Source: Planctomycetaceae bacterium | GTDB taxonomy: Bacteria; Planctomycetota; UBA1135; GCA-002686595 | NCBI GenBank assembly: GCA_016125265.1 | Contig: WGMC01000010.1 | Span: 100,137 to 164,136 of the forward strand | DNA: 64,000 nucleotides | Reading direction: 5' to 3' | Shown here: piece by piece, positions 9,013-17,067 of the stretch | How the letters are laid out: each line of letters begins with the position of its first letter | Numbering within the stretch: the first letter of the stretch is position 1 | Notes under the pieces: generated by a model | The model's input: the letters and a program-made list of their open reading frames with translations, nothing else | Told to the model about the DNA's origin: nothing | The model's database searches: none | Translations under genes and position numbers: made by a program

Positions 9013-9482
9013 TGGCACTCAACAACGCGCTTCTGAAGGAGTTCGACGAACTCCTCACCCACTACCCGGACAAACGCTCCGCGCTGATCCCCGCCCTGCA
9101 CCGCGTGCAGGAAGAGAACGGCGGTTGGATCAGCCCGGAACTGATGGAGGACCTGGCGAAGTACCTGGACCTCCCGCCGGTCGAGGTCTTCGGCGTGGTG
9201 ACCTTCTACCCCATGTTTCGCATCCGCCCGCGCGGCAAGCACCTGGTCAACATCTGCCACAACATCTCGTGCGACCTGCGCGGCGCGCAGGACGTGGTGG
9301 CCAAGGTGTGCGAACTGACTGGCGCCCATCCGGGCGGCACGTCGCCGGACGGGCGCTTCACGGTCGCCACCGTCGAGTGCCAAGGGGCCTGCACGGCCGC
9401 GCCGATGTTCGAGTTGGACGGCGTGTTCCACGAGAACTTGGACGACGAACGCATCGAGAAGATCCTGGGAGCCGTGCGATGA
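9012..9482 (+). CDS. nuoE: NADH-quinone oxidoreductase subunit E
   Basis: A 156-aa thioredoxin-fold protein that carries the [2Fe-2S] cluster N1a of the NADH-oxidising module. The four cysteines are in the family pattern, CHNISC in the first loop and CQGAC in the second. The N-terminal helical part (YPDKRSALIPALHRVQEENG) is typical and the length normal. It acts with NuoF and NuoG at the tip of the hydrophilic arm. The stop overlaps the nuoF start (ATGA). Confidence 0.97.
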   Translation: MALNNALLKEFDELLTHYPDKRSALIPALHRVQEENGGWISPELMEDLAKYLDLPPVEVFGVVTFYPMFRIRPRGKHLVNICHNISCDLRGAQDVVAKVCELTGAHPGGTSPDGRFTVATVECQGACTAAPMFELDGVFHENLDDERIEKILGAVR

Positions 9483-10798
9483 GCCGACCGACCTACCTGC
9501 TCGACCGGATCCGCCCGGATTCGCACACCTTGGCCGCCTACCAGAAGAGCGGCGGTTACGAGGCGCTGCGCAACGCGCTGAAGTCGAAGACCCCGACCGA
9601 GGTCATCGACGTCGTGAAGGCGTCGGGCCTGCGGGGCCGCGGCGGCGCGGGGTTCCCCACTGGCATGAAGTGGAGCTTCATGCCCGATCCGGCAAAGGAC
9701 AAGCGCCCGCGCTACCTCGCGATCAACGCCGACGAGTCGGAACCGGGCACCTGCAAGGACCGCGTCCTGATGGAGCGCGATCCCCACGGCGTGATCGAAG
9801 GTGTCCTGCTCGCGTGTTACGCGATGCGCGCCAGCACGGCGTACATCTACGTGCGCGGCGAATACCGCGAGTCCTACAACCGCCTCTTCGAAGCCTTGCG
9901 CGAAGCGCGCGCGGCGGGTCTCGTCGGTCGCAAGATCGCGGGTTCCGAGTTCTCGTGCGACATCTGGATGCACAAGGGCGCCGGCGCGTACATCTGCGGC
10001 GAAGAGACGGGCCTGATGGAGAGTTTGGAGGGCAAACGCGGCCACCCGCGCCCCAAACCCCCCTTCCCCGCCATGTTCGGCCTGTGGGGCCAACCGACCA
10101 CGGTCAACAACGTGGAGACGGTATTCAACGTGCCCTTCATCCTGGAGCGCGGCGCCGACTGGTTCCGGTCCATGGGCACCAAGGCATCGACGGGCAACCT
10201 GCTCGTAGGCATCTCCGGCCACGTGAACAAACCTGGTGTCTACGAGGTGCCGTTCGGCGTGTCCTGCAAGGAACTCGTCGACGGCTACGCCGGTGGCATC
10301 TGGAAGGGACGCAAGCTGAAGGCCTGGTTCCCCGGCGGTTCCTCGACCGGCGTGCTGCCCGGCTCCGCCATCGACGTGCCGATGGAACACGACGCCATCA
10401 AGAACGCGGGTTCCATGTTGGGTACCGCGGCGTTGATCGCGATGGACGACCACGCGTGTGTCGTGCGCGCGATGGAAGTGGTCGCGCGCTTCTACGACCA
10501 CGAAAGCTGTGGCCAGTGCAGCCAGTGCCGCGAGGGCACCCAGTGGCTCTCCCAGATCTTCCACCGCATCGAGATCGGCCGCGGCCGCATGGAAGACGTG
10601 CAGATGCTCGAGGACCTGGCGAAGTCCATGGCCCCGGGCAAGACGATCTGCGCCCTCTCCGACGCGGCGGCGATCCCGACCCTCGCGATCGTCAAGCACT
10701 TCAAGGACGAGATCGAAGAACACGTGCGCCTCGCGCGCTGCCCGTTCGTCGACCCTGCCCACGCCAAACGCGCGGGCGCTTTTGCCCACGCACACTGA
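9479..10798 (+). CDS. nuoF: NADH-quinone oxidoreductase subunit F, NADH- and FMN-binding
   Basis: A 439-aa protein of standard length. It oxidises NADH: the glycine-rich nucleotide loop GRGGAGFPTGMKW lies near residue 50, the FMN-site segment NADESEPGTCKDR near 82, and the [4Fe-4S] cluster N3 ligands in ESCGQCSQCREGTQW near 345 with a further Cys in TICAL. The start overlaps the nuoE stop. It is followed by an 87-base gap before nuoG, one of only a few real gaps in the operon. Confidence 0.97.
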   Translation: MSRPTYLLDRIRPDSHTLAAYQKSGGYEALRNALKSKTPTEVIDVVKASGLRGRGGAGFPTGMKWSFMPDPAKDKRPRYLAINADESEPGTCKDRVLMERDPHGVIEGVLLACYAMRASTAYIYVRGEYRESYNRLFEALREARAAGLVGRKIAGSEFSCDIWMHKGAGAYICGEETGLMESLEGKRGHPRPKPPFPAMFGLWGQPTTVNNVETVFNVPFILERGADWFRSMGTKASTGNLLVGISGHVNKPGVYEVPFGVSCKELVDGYAGGIWKGRKLKAWFPGGSSTGVLPGSAIDVPMEHDAIKNAGSMLGTAALIAMDDHACVVRAMEVVARFYDHESCGQCSQCREGTQWLSQIFHRIEIGRGRMEDVQMLEDLAKSMAPGKTICALSDAAAIPTLAIVKHFKDEIEEHVRLARCPFVDPAHAKRAGAFAHAH

Positions 10799-10885
10799 CC
10801 CTCCAGCCAGCTTGGCCGTTGTTCGCCGCGCGCGAACGAAGGCCTTCCCGGCGCACCCCCCACGACGAAGTCCTCTCTTCGCCCC

Positions 10886-12340
10886 ATGACGAAGATCACC
10901 CTCAACGGTCGCGAGGTCGAAGCGGATCCGACCAAACCGCTGATCCACGCCTGCCACGCAGGCGGCGTGGATGTTCCGGCCTATTGCTACCACCCGGGCC
11001 TGACGCCCGTGGGGTCGTGCCGCATTTGCCAGGTCGAAGTGAAGCAGGGCGAGGCGCCCGCGCGAGTCGTTGTCGCCTGCCGCACGCCGGTGGCCGAGGG
11101 CATGGTGGTCGAGACCGAATCGCCGCGCGCACACGAGACCCGGCGCGAGTGCCTCGAGTTCCTGCTGAAGAACCATCCGCTCGACTGCCCCATCTGCGAC
11201 AAAGCGGGTGAGTGCGACCTGCAGGACTATGCGTACGCCGAGGGCCAGGGCGAGGGCCGCTCGGTGGAGCCGCGCCGTCGCCTCGACAAGCGCAAGAGCC
11301 TGGGCGACGTGATCGTGCTCGACGAAGAGCGCTGCGTCCTCTGCAGCCGCTGCGTGCGGTTCATGGAAGAAGTGCCCAAGACGCCCCAACTGACGGTCGG
11401 CGGCCTGGGCTCGCGTTCGGTGATCGAGACCTTCATGGATCGACCGCTGACGGGCAACTACCAGGGCAACCTGGCGGACGTCTGCCCCGTGGGCGCGCTC
11501 ACGCTCAAACCCTTCCGCTTCCAGGCACGTGTGTGGAACTTGAAGAAGACTCCCTCCACGTGCGGTGAGTGCAGCCGCGGCTGCGCCACCAGCGTCGAGG
11601 TGTTGCGCTCCGGCGACGTCAAACGCATCCGCCCGCGCTACGACGCCGAGGTCAACACCTGGTGGATGTGCGACACGGGGCGGTTTGCGTTCGAACCGCT
11701 CAACGTGGAAGGCCGCATCACGGGGGGCCTGGCGCGCCAGGGCAACACGGTGAGACCGGTCGACGCCGAGGACGCCGCGGCCGCCACGGCACGCATCCTC
11801 ACCGCCGAACGCCCCGCCTTCGTTGCGGTGACGCCGTGGGTGACCCAGGAAGAGGGCCAAGCCATCCGCGCCCTCGCGGCGGAGTGGAAGCTCCCCACGT
11901 ACCTCGTCAGCCCGGCTGCCAATGGCCTGGAGGACGACCTCCTGCACACGGGTGACCCGGCGCCGAACCGGCGCGGCCTCGTCGAGTTGGGATTCCAGGC
12001 GAAGAGCCCCGCCGAGGTACTCGCCCTCCTGCACAGCCAGAGCGCCGCCTGGTTGGTCGGCGAGCGCATGGCCGCGCTCTTGGGCGCGGCGAACCTGGCC
12101 GCGGTGGCCGGCCACAAACGTGTGGCCCTCTTCGACGTGTTGCCCGTCGATGGTCCCGCCATCGAAGTGTTCGCCAGTGTACCCCTCTACGTCGAACGGG
12201 CCGGGACCTGGCTCAACGTCGACGGCGTGGTGCGGACGCTGCAGTCCTCCCGCCCCCTGCCCTCGGGTTTCCCGACGCTGGAGCGCCTGATTTCCCTCGT
12301 GTCGGCGGCCGCCCGTCCGCAAGGAGCTGCGCTGCGATGA
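10886..12340 (+). CDS. nuoG: NADH-quinone oxidoreductase subunit G, short form
   Basis: A 484-aa protein. Residues 1-75 form a [2Fe-2S] ferredoxin domain (CHAGGVDVPAYCYHPGL, GSCRICQVEV, VACRTPV). Residues 80-120 hold the His-Cys cluster region (HPLDCPICDKAGECDLQ), 135-205 two more [4Fe-4S] sites (CVLCSRCVRF, CPVGALT), and 215-265 the CGECSRGCATS cluster domain. The C-terminal 220 residues are a much shortened remnant of the molybdopterin-oxidoreductase fold; E. coli NuoG is around 900 residues. The protein would act as an electron wire in complex I. The stop overlaps the nuoH start. Confidence 0.93.
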   Translation: MTKITLNGREVEADPTKPLIHACHAGGVDVPAYCYHPGLTPVGSCRICQVEVKQGEAPARVVVACRTPVAEGMVVETESPRAHETRRECLEFLLKNHPLDCPICDKAGECDLQDYAYAEGQGEGRSVEPRRRLDKRKSLGDVIVLDEERCVLCSRCVRFMEEVPKTPQLTVGGLGSRSVIETFMDRPLTGNYQGNLADVCPVGALTLKPFRFQARVWNLKKTPSTCGECSRGCATSVEVLRSGDVKRIRPRYDAEVNTWWMCDTGRFAFEPLNVEGRITGGLARQGNTVRPVDAEDAAAATARILTAERPAFVAVTPWVTQEEGQAIRALAAEWKLPTYLVSPAANGLEDDLLHTGDPAPNRRGLVELGFQAKSPAEVLALLHSQSAAWLVGERMAALLGAANLAAVAGHKRVALFDVLPVDGPAIEVFASVPLYVERAGTWLNVDGVVRTLQSSRPLPSGFPTLERLISLVSAAARPQGAALR

Positions 12341-13392
12341 CAGTCACCCTGGTCACGCTGCTGAAGATCCTCGTGATCTACGGCGGCCTCATCAACGTCG
12401 CGGCCCTGATGACCCTTGCCGAGCGCAAGGTCTCGGCCTGGATGCAGTTCCGCATCGGACCCAACCGCGTGGGCCCGTGGGGTGTGCTGCAGCCCCTGGC
12501 CGACGGCGTCAAGTTCATCTTCAAGGAGGAGTTCACGCCCGAGGGTGCGAACAAGTTCCTCTTCCGCATCGCGCCCATGCTGTCGGCGGTGCCGGCGATG
12601 CTGACGGTCGCCGTCCTGCCGCTGGCGGGCGACATCGCGATCCCCAAACTCGGCACCTTCGACCTGCCGTTCTTCGGCCCCACCGAATTGGGTGGCATCA
12701 CCACCAACCTGTCGATCACGGACCTCGACATCAGCGTGCTGTTCGTGCTCGCCGTGTCCGGCCTCTCGATCTACGGCATCATCCTCGGCGGCTGGGCGAG
12801 CAACTCGAAGTACTCGCTGCTCGGTGCCCTGCGCGCCTCGGCGCAGATGATCAGCTACGAGCTGACGCTGATGCTGTCGCTGCTTTCGATCGTGGTCATG
12901 ACCGGGTCGCTCGACCTGCGCGAGATCGCCACCTCGCAGGCCACGATCGGCCAGTGGCACATCTGGACCCAGCCGCTCGCGTTCATCCTGTTCGTCGTCG
13001 CCACGTTCGCGGAAACCAACCGCCACCCCTTCGACTTCGCCGAGTGCGAGCCGGAACTGGTCGGCGGCTTCCACACCGAGTACTCCTCCATGAAGTTCGC
13101 CCTGTTCTTCATGGGCGAGTACTGCGCGATGGCCGTGATGAGCGGCCTGACGGTGACCTTCTTCCTGGGCGGCTTCGGCGTGCCGTTCTGGCCCGACGCG
13201 CCCTGGTTCGTGGAGCTGCCGGCCTTCCTGGCGAAGACCGCATTCTTCCTGTTCCTCTTCATCTGGGTGCGCTGGACGCTGCCCCGCTTCCGCTTCGACC
13301 AGTTGATGGGCCTCTCCTGGAAGTGGCTGCTCAACCTGGCCCTCTTCAACCTGTTCCTGACGGGGCTCGCGTCGGCCCTGGGATGGTTCTGA
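12337..13392 (+). CDS. nuoH: NADH-quinone oxidoreductase subunit H
   Basis: A 351-aa integral membrane protein with about eight hydrophobic segments. It joins the membrane arm to the quinone site. Signature segments are visible: AERKVSAWMQFRIGPNRVGP near residue 30, the loop FAETNRHPFDFAECEPELVGG near 225, and WVRWTLPRFRFDQLM near 310. All the acidic loop residues of the family around the E-channel are present by eye. It begins inside the nuoG stop (ATGA) and ends one base before nuoI. Confidence 0.97.
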   Translation: MTVTLVTLLKILVIYGGLINVAALMTLAERKVSAWMQFRIGPNRVGPWGVLQPLADGVKFIFKEEFTPEGANKFLFRIAPMLSAVPAMLTVAVLPLAGDIAIPKLGTFDLPFFGPTELGGITTNLSITDLDISVLFVLAVSGLSIYGIILGGWASNSKYSLLGALRASAQMISYELTLMLSLLSIVVMTGSLDLREIATSQATIGQWHIWTQPLAFILFVVATFAETNRHPFDFAECEPELVGGFHTEYSSMKFALFFMGEYCAMAVMSGLTVTFFLGGFGVPFWPDAPWFVELPAFLAKTAFFLFLFIWVRWTLPRFRFDQLMGLSWKWLLNLALFNLFLTGLASALGWF

Positions 13393-13393
13393 A

Positions 13394-13915
13394 ATGGTGA
13401 TCGTCAAACGCAAGGAGCTCTCCTTCGCGGAGCGCCTCTACTTGCCGGAGATCTTCCGCGCGCTGTCGCTGACGTTCCGCAACATGTTCCAGCGGGAGAT
13501 CACGCGTCAGTACCCGGAAGAGCCCCTGCCCAAAACCGAGGTGACGCGGGGCCAACCGCGCCTCGTCGAGCTGGAGGAGGGCTCCCTCGCCTGCGTGTCG
13601 TGTGGTCTCTGCGAGGCGGCGTGCCCGGCCTACGCGATCACGATCGATGGCGGCGAGACCGAGAACTTCATCGAACGCGAGCCCAAGCTGTTCGAGATCG
13701 ACATGCTGCGCTGCATCCTGTGCGGCTTCTGCGAAGAGGCCTGCCCCAAGGACGCGATCTTCATGAGCGACGAGCTCGAACTGGCCGGCTTCACCCGCAA
13801 GGGGCTGGTCTACGGCATCGACAAGTTGCGGCGCCCGCGTGCGGCGCTGCAGAAACGCATCGACTACGTCTACAGGATCAACGACCGGTGGCGGAATTCC
13901 TCTTCTACGCATTGA
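13394..13915 (+). CDS. nuoI: NADH-quinone oxidoreductase subunit I
   Basis: A 173-aa ferredoxin-like subunit that binds [4Fe-4S] clusters N6a and N6b. The two ligand sets are CVSCGLCEAACP near residue 63 and CILCGFCEEACP near 103. The amphipathic N-terminal helix (ALSLTFRNMFQREITRQYPEE) is typical. The gene overlaps nuoJ by 28 bases, the longest overlap in the operon. Confidence 0.97.
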   Translation: MVIVKRKELSFAERLYLPEIFRALSLTFRNMFQREITRQYPEEPLPKTEVTRGQPRLVELEEGSLACVSCGLCEAACPAYAITIDGGETENFIEREPKLFEIDMLRCILCGFCEEACPKDAIFMSDELELAGFTRKGLVYGIDKLRRPRAALQKRIDYVYRINDRWRNSSSTH

Positions 13916-14430
13916 GCATCGCCGCGGTGCTGTTCGGCATCGGCGTGATCTCAGCCAAACAGCCGCTCATGTGCGTGCTGTCGCTGCTCGGCAGCTTCGT
14001 GTGCCTCGGGGTGATCTACCTCCTCGCGCAGTTCCAGTTCATGGCCGCCGCGCAGATCCTGGTCTACGCCGGCGCGATCATGGTGCTGTTCCTGTTCGTC
14101 GTGATGTTGCTCGACCTTGGCAACGTGGAGGAACTCAAGGAGAACTCCATGCGCATCCTGGGCAAGAAGCGCATCACCGTGGCCGTGGTCGTCGCCGGCG
14201 GCCTGGCGCTGACGAGTCTCCTCGGCACCCGGGACTCGATGGCGAGCGCCGGACCCGAGCCCGTGGTCGTGCGGCCGGATGCCTATGACCCGGTGGCCGA
14301 GATCGCGACCTTGCTCTTCACCCGCTACCTGCTCGCGTTCGAGGCCGCTGGCCTCCTTCTCGTCGCTTCCATGGTGGCCGTGATGGTGCTCGCGAAGCGC
14401 CAACGCGAGCCGCTCTCGGACCAGCGCTGA
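13888..14430 (+). CDS. nuoJ: NADH-quinone oxidoreductase subunit J
   Basis: A 180-aa membrane protein. The GTG at 13888, inside the end of nuoI, yields MAEFLFYALSIAAVLFG, which matches where NuoJ proteins begin; no later start would keep the first helix. Five hydrophobic segments are visible, including the conserved helix region AAQILVYAGAIMVLFLFVVML, whose tyrosine/glycine core bears the pi-bulge in complex I structures. The stretch from 106 to 145 is a polar loop before the last helix. Confidence 0.93.
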   Translation: MAEFLFYALSIAAVLFGIGVISAKQPLMCVLSLLGSFVCLGVIYLLAQFQFMAAAQILVYAGAIMVLFLFVVMLLDLGNVEELKENSMRILGKKRITVAVVVAGGLALTSLLGTRDSMASAGPEPVVVRPDAYDPVAEIATLLFTRYLLAFEAAGLLLVASMVAVMVLAKRQREPLSDQR

Positions 14431-14501
14431 GGCAGCCACGCAGCACTCCCGCACCCCCCGCCTCCCCCGCCGCCCCCCCCACGCCACCCCACACGCACAC
14501 C

Positions 14502-14822
14502 GTGAACGTCCCCCCCGAACACATGCTTGTGCTCGCCGCGGTCCTCTTTGGACTGGGCGTGCTGGGTTTCCTCTTGCGCCGCAACGTGATTGTGGTGCTG
14601 GCCAGCGTGGAGTTGCTCCTCAACGCCGCCAACCTCAGCTTCCTGGCCGGCGCCCGGATGCACTCCGGGCCGGACGGCTTCAACCTGCTCGGGCCCGTCT
14701 TCGCCGTGTTCGTGATTCTGGTGGCCGCCGCCGAGGCCGCGGTGGGGCTCGCGATCGTGATCGCTCTGTACCGACTCAAACAAACCGTGCACCTGGACCA
14801 GGTGGCCGAGCTCAAGGGCTGA
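14502..14822 (+). CDS. nuoK: NADH-quinone oxidoreductase subunit K
   Basis: A 106-aa three-helix antiporter-like subunit. The GTG at 14502 gives MNVPPEHMLVLAAVLFGLG, aligned with the normal NuoK N-terminus; the ATG at 14523 would trim it. The two buried glutamates used in proton transfer are in VELLLNAANLSF and AAAEAAVGLA. The 71-base leader before the gene is very C-rich and has no Shine-Dalgarno sequence. Confidence 0.95.
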   Translation: MNVPPEHMLVLAAVLFGLGVLGFLLRRNVIVVLASVELLLNAANLSFLAGARMHSGPDGFNLLGPVFAVFVILVAAAEAAVGLAIVIALYRLKQTVHLDQVAELKG

Positions 14823-14841
14823 TCTCTCCCCCCCACCACCC

Positions 14842-17007
14842 ATGGCCCTACTTGCATCGATCGAGTCCTCCGCGCCGATGGCGACTGAGATGGACCTGCT
14901 TTGGTTGTTGCCGCTGCTGCCGCTCTTCGGAGCGGCGTTGTGCGGCGCCCTCTACCTCCTGACCCTGCGGGAGCGCGCGCGTCTGCGCCCCGCACCGGCG
15001 GCGGGTCACGGTAGCCACGGTGGTCACGGCAGCCACGGTGGTCACGGCCGCCACAGTGGTCACGGCAGCCATAGCGGTCATGGCGACGACCACGACGACC
15101 ACCACGGCGACGTCCCCGTGCACCACGGGCCCGGTCGCTTCGCGGGATTCGTGGCGTGCGGCGCCATCGCGGGCACGCTGGTGGTCGCCCTCCTGGGCTT
15201 CGTGCGCCTCCTTGGTCTCGACGCACACGACCGGCTGCTCGAATCCAGCGTTTGGCACTGGATCCAGGCCGGCGACGTGACGATCGACGTCGCCATGCGG
15301 CTCGACCCGCTCTCGGCGGTGCTCGCCCTCGTGATCTCGGGCGTGGGCCTTTTGATCCACGTGTACTCGACGGGCTACATGAAGAGCGACCCCGGGTACG
15401 CGAAGTACTTCGCCTACCTGAACCTCTTCGTGGCGGCGATGTTCGTGCTCGTCCTGTCGAGCAACCTGATCGGGCTCTTCGTCGGTTGGGAGGGTGTGGG
15501 CCTTTGCTCCTACCTGCTGATCGGCTTCTGGTACAAACTCGGTTGGCCCGCCGAGGCCGGCCAGAAGGCGTTCGTGGTCAACCGCATCGGGGACGCGATG
15601 TTCCTGGTGGGCTCGTTCCTCCTCGTCTCGCTCTTCGGCACGCTCGACCTCGGCGAGATCGGCGCCGGTGTCAGCGGGATGCTGGCGGACGACGCAAGCC
15701 GCACAAAGCTGATCGCCGCGGCCCTGCTGCTGTTCGGCGGCGCCTGCGGCAAGAGCGCGCAACTGCCGCTCTTCACCTGGCTGCCGGACGCCATGGCCGG
15801 CCCCACGCCGGTTTCGGCCCTGATCCACGCGGCGACCATGGTGACGGCGGGTGTGTACCTCGTGGTGCGCCTCAACCCGCTGTTCGCGTTCAGCGAGACG
15901 GTGCTCTTGACCATCGGCGTCGTCGGAGCGGCGACGGCCTTCGTCGGCGCCACGTCGGCGATCTTTCAGCGCGACATCAAGAAGGTGCTGGCGTACTCCA
16001 CGGTCAGCCAACTCGGTTTCATGTTCCTGGCGCTGTCTGTCGGCGCCTGGTACTCGGCCGTGTTCCACCTCGTTACCCACGCCTTCTTCAAGGGGCTCCT
16101 GTTCCTCGGTGCGGGCAGTGTGATCCACGGCATGCACCACGAGCAGGACATGCTCAAGATGGGCGGCCTGCGCCGCCACATGCCGACGACGTTCAAGACG
16201 TTCCTGGCGGGCTCCGCGGCCCTTTCTGGGCTGCCGTTGATGTCGGGGTACTTCTCGAAGGACGAGATCCTTGCGTACACCTTCGGCATGGGCAGCGACG
16301 TGAACCCGCTTTGGTTCGTGCTGTGGGGTGTCGGCGTCGTGACGGCGATGCTGACCGCGTTCTACACCTGGCGCATGGTCGCGCTGACGTTCTTTGGAAC
16401 GGAACGCTTCGACGTCGCCAAGGTGCACCCCCACGAGTCGCCCAAGTCGATGACACTTCCGCTGGTGGTGCTGGCCATCGCGTCGGTGCTCGGCGGCCTG
16501 CTCGGCATCCCCGGCCTGCTGCCCAAGATGCACGCCATCAAGAACTGGCTGCACCCGATGCTCGAGGGCGGCGAGGAGTTGTACCAGGCCACGTTCGGGC
16601 GGTTGCCGGGTGTGGACCACACTGCGGAGGCGATCCTGTTGCTCGTCGGCGCGGCCATCGGCCTGGGTTTTTCGCACCTTGGATTCCGCCGCTACACCTC
16701 AGGGCCGCAGCCCGACACGGCCTTCCAGAGCAAACGCCCCGCGCTGTTCGGCTTCCTGTCGAATGCGTGGCGCATCGACCGCGTGTACCACGACTGGATC
16801 GTGCAGCCCATCAAGCTGCTGGCCTTTCTGATCTACGTGCTCGTGGACCAGTTCGTGATCGACGGCGCCGTCAACGGCTCCGCCGCCCTGGCCCGTGGCA
16901 CCGCGGCCCACGTGCGCCGCTTCACGGATGGCAGTCTGAAGGGATACGCCCTGTGGATGGGTGTCGGTGCGGTTGTGCTCGCCTTGGCGGGCCTCATCCT
17001 TGAGTAA
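14842..17007 (+). CDS. nuoL: NADH-quinone oxidoreductase subunit L with His-rich insertion
   Basis: A 721-aa proton-pumping subunit with the standard antiporter core: GWEGVGLCSYLLIGFWY, the lysine segment GKSAQLPLFTWLPDAMAGPTPVSALIHAATMVTAGVY region, and the long C-terminal lateral helix region. Its N-terminus is unusual: between the first and second membrane helices, residues 55-97 form a Gly/His/Ser stretch with 14 histidines. ATGs at 14878 and 14890 are alternative starts; the last (MDLLWLLPLLPLFG) fits NuoL best, and the upstream residues may not be translated. The gap to nuoM is 60 bases. Confidence 0.96.
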   Translation: MALLASIESSAPMATEMDLLWLLPLLPLFGAALCGALYLLTLRERARLRPAPAAGHGSHGGHGSHGGHGRHSGHGSHSGHGDDHDDHHGDVPVHHGPGRFAGFVACGAIAGTLVVALLGFVRLLGLDAHDRLLESSVWHWIQAGDVTIDVAMRLDPLSAVLALVISGVGLLIHVYSTGYMKSDPGYAKYFAYLNLFVAAMFVLVLSSNLIGLFVGWEGVGLCSYLLIGFWYKLGWPAEAGQKAFVVNRIGDAMFLVGSFLLVSLFGTLDLGEIGAGVSGMLADDASRTKLIAAALLLFGGACGKSAQLPLFTWLPDAMAGPTPVSALIHAATMVTAGVYLVVRLNPLFAFSETVLLTIGVVGAATAFVGATSAIFQRDIKKVLAYSTVSQLGFMFLALSVGAWYSAVFHLVTHAFFKGLLFLGAGSVIHGMHHEQDMLKMGGLRRHMPTTFKTFLAGSAALSGLPLMSGYFSKDEILAYTFGMGSDVNPLWFVLWGVGVVTAMLTAFYTWRMVALTFFGTERFDVAKVHPHESPKSMTLPLVVLAIASVLGGLLGIPGLLPKMHAIKNWLHPMLEGGEELYQATFGRLPGVDHTAEAILLLVGAAIGLGFSHLGFRRYTSGPQPDTAFQSKRPALFGFLSNAWRIDRVYHDWIVQPIKLLAFLIYVLVDQFVIDGAVNGSAALARGTAAHVRRFTDGSLKGYALWMGVGAVVLALAGLILE
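15004..15132 (+). repeat. Imperfect short tandem repeats coding a Gly/His/Ser stretch in nuoL
   Basis: The DNA consists of repeated GGTCACGG and AGCCACGG units of about 9 bases, translated as GHGSHGGHGSHGGHGRHSGH and further His/Asp residues. Replication slippage could change the copy number without breaking the frame because the units are multiples of three. Confidence 0.85.
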
Positions 17008-17067
17008 ACGCGGTCCTCGAAGCGTGGTCCTCGAAGCTCCGTTCTCGAGTAACAGAATCTCCCCCCA

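Noticed and set aside
9206..12322. Minus-strand open frame of 1038 codons opposite nuoE-nuoG
   Set aside because: It mirrors third-codon bias of the nuo genes and shows no recognisable domain.
14431..14501. Structured RNA in the C-rich gap before nuoK
   Set aside because: The stretch is a run of C with few G, so it cannot form stable pairs.
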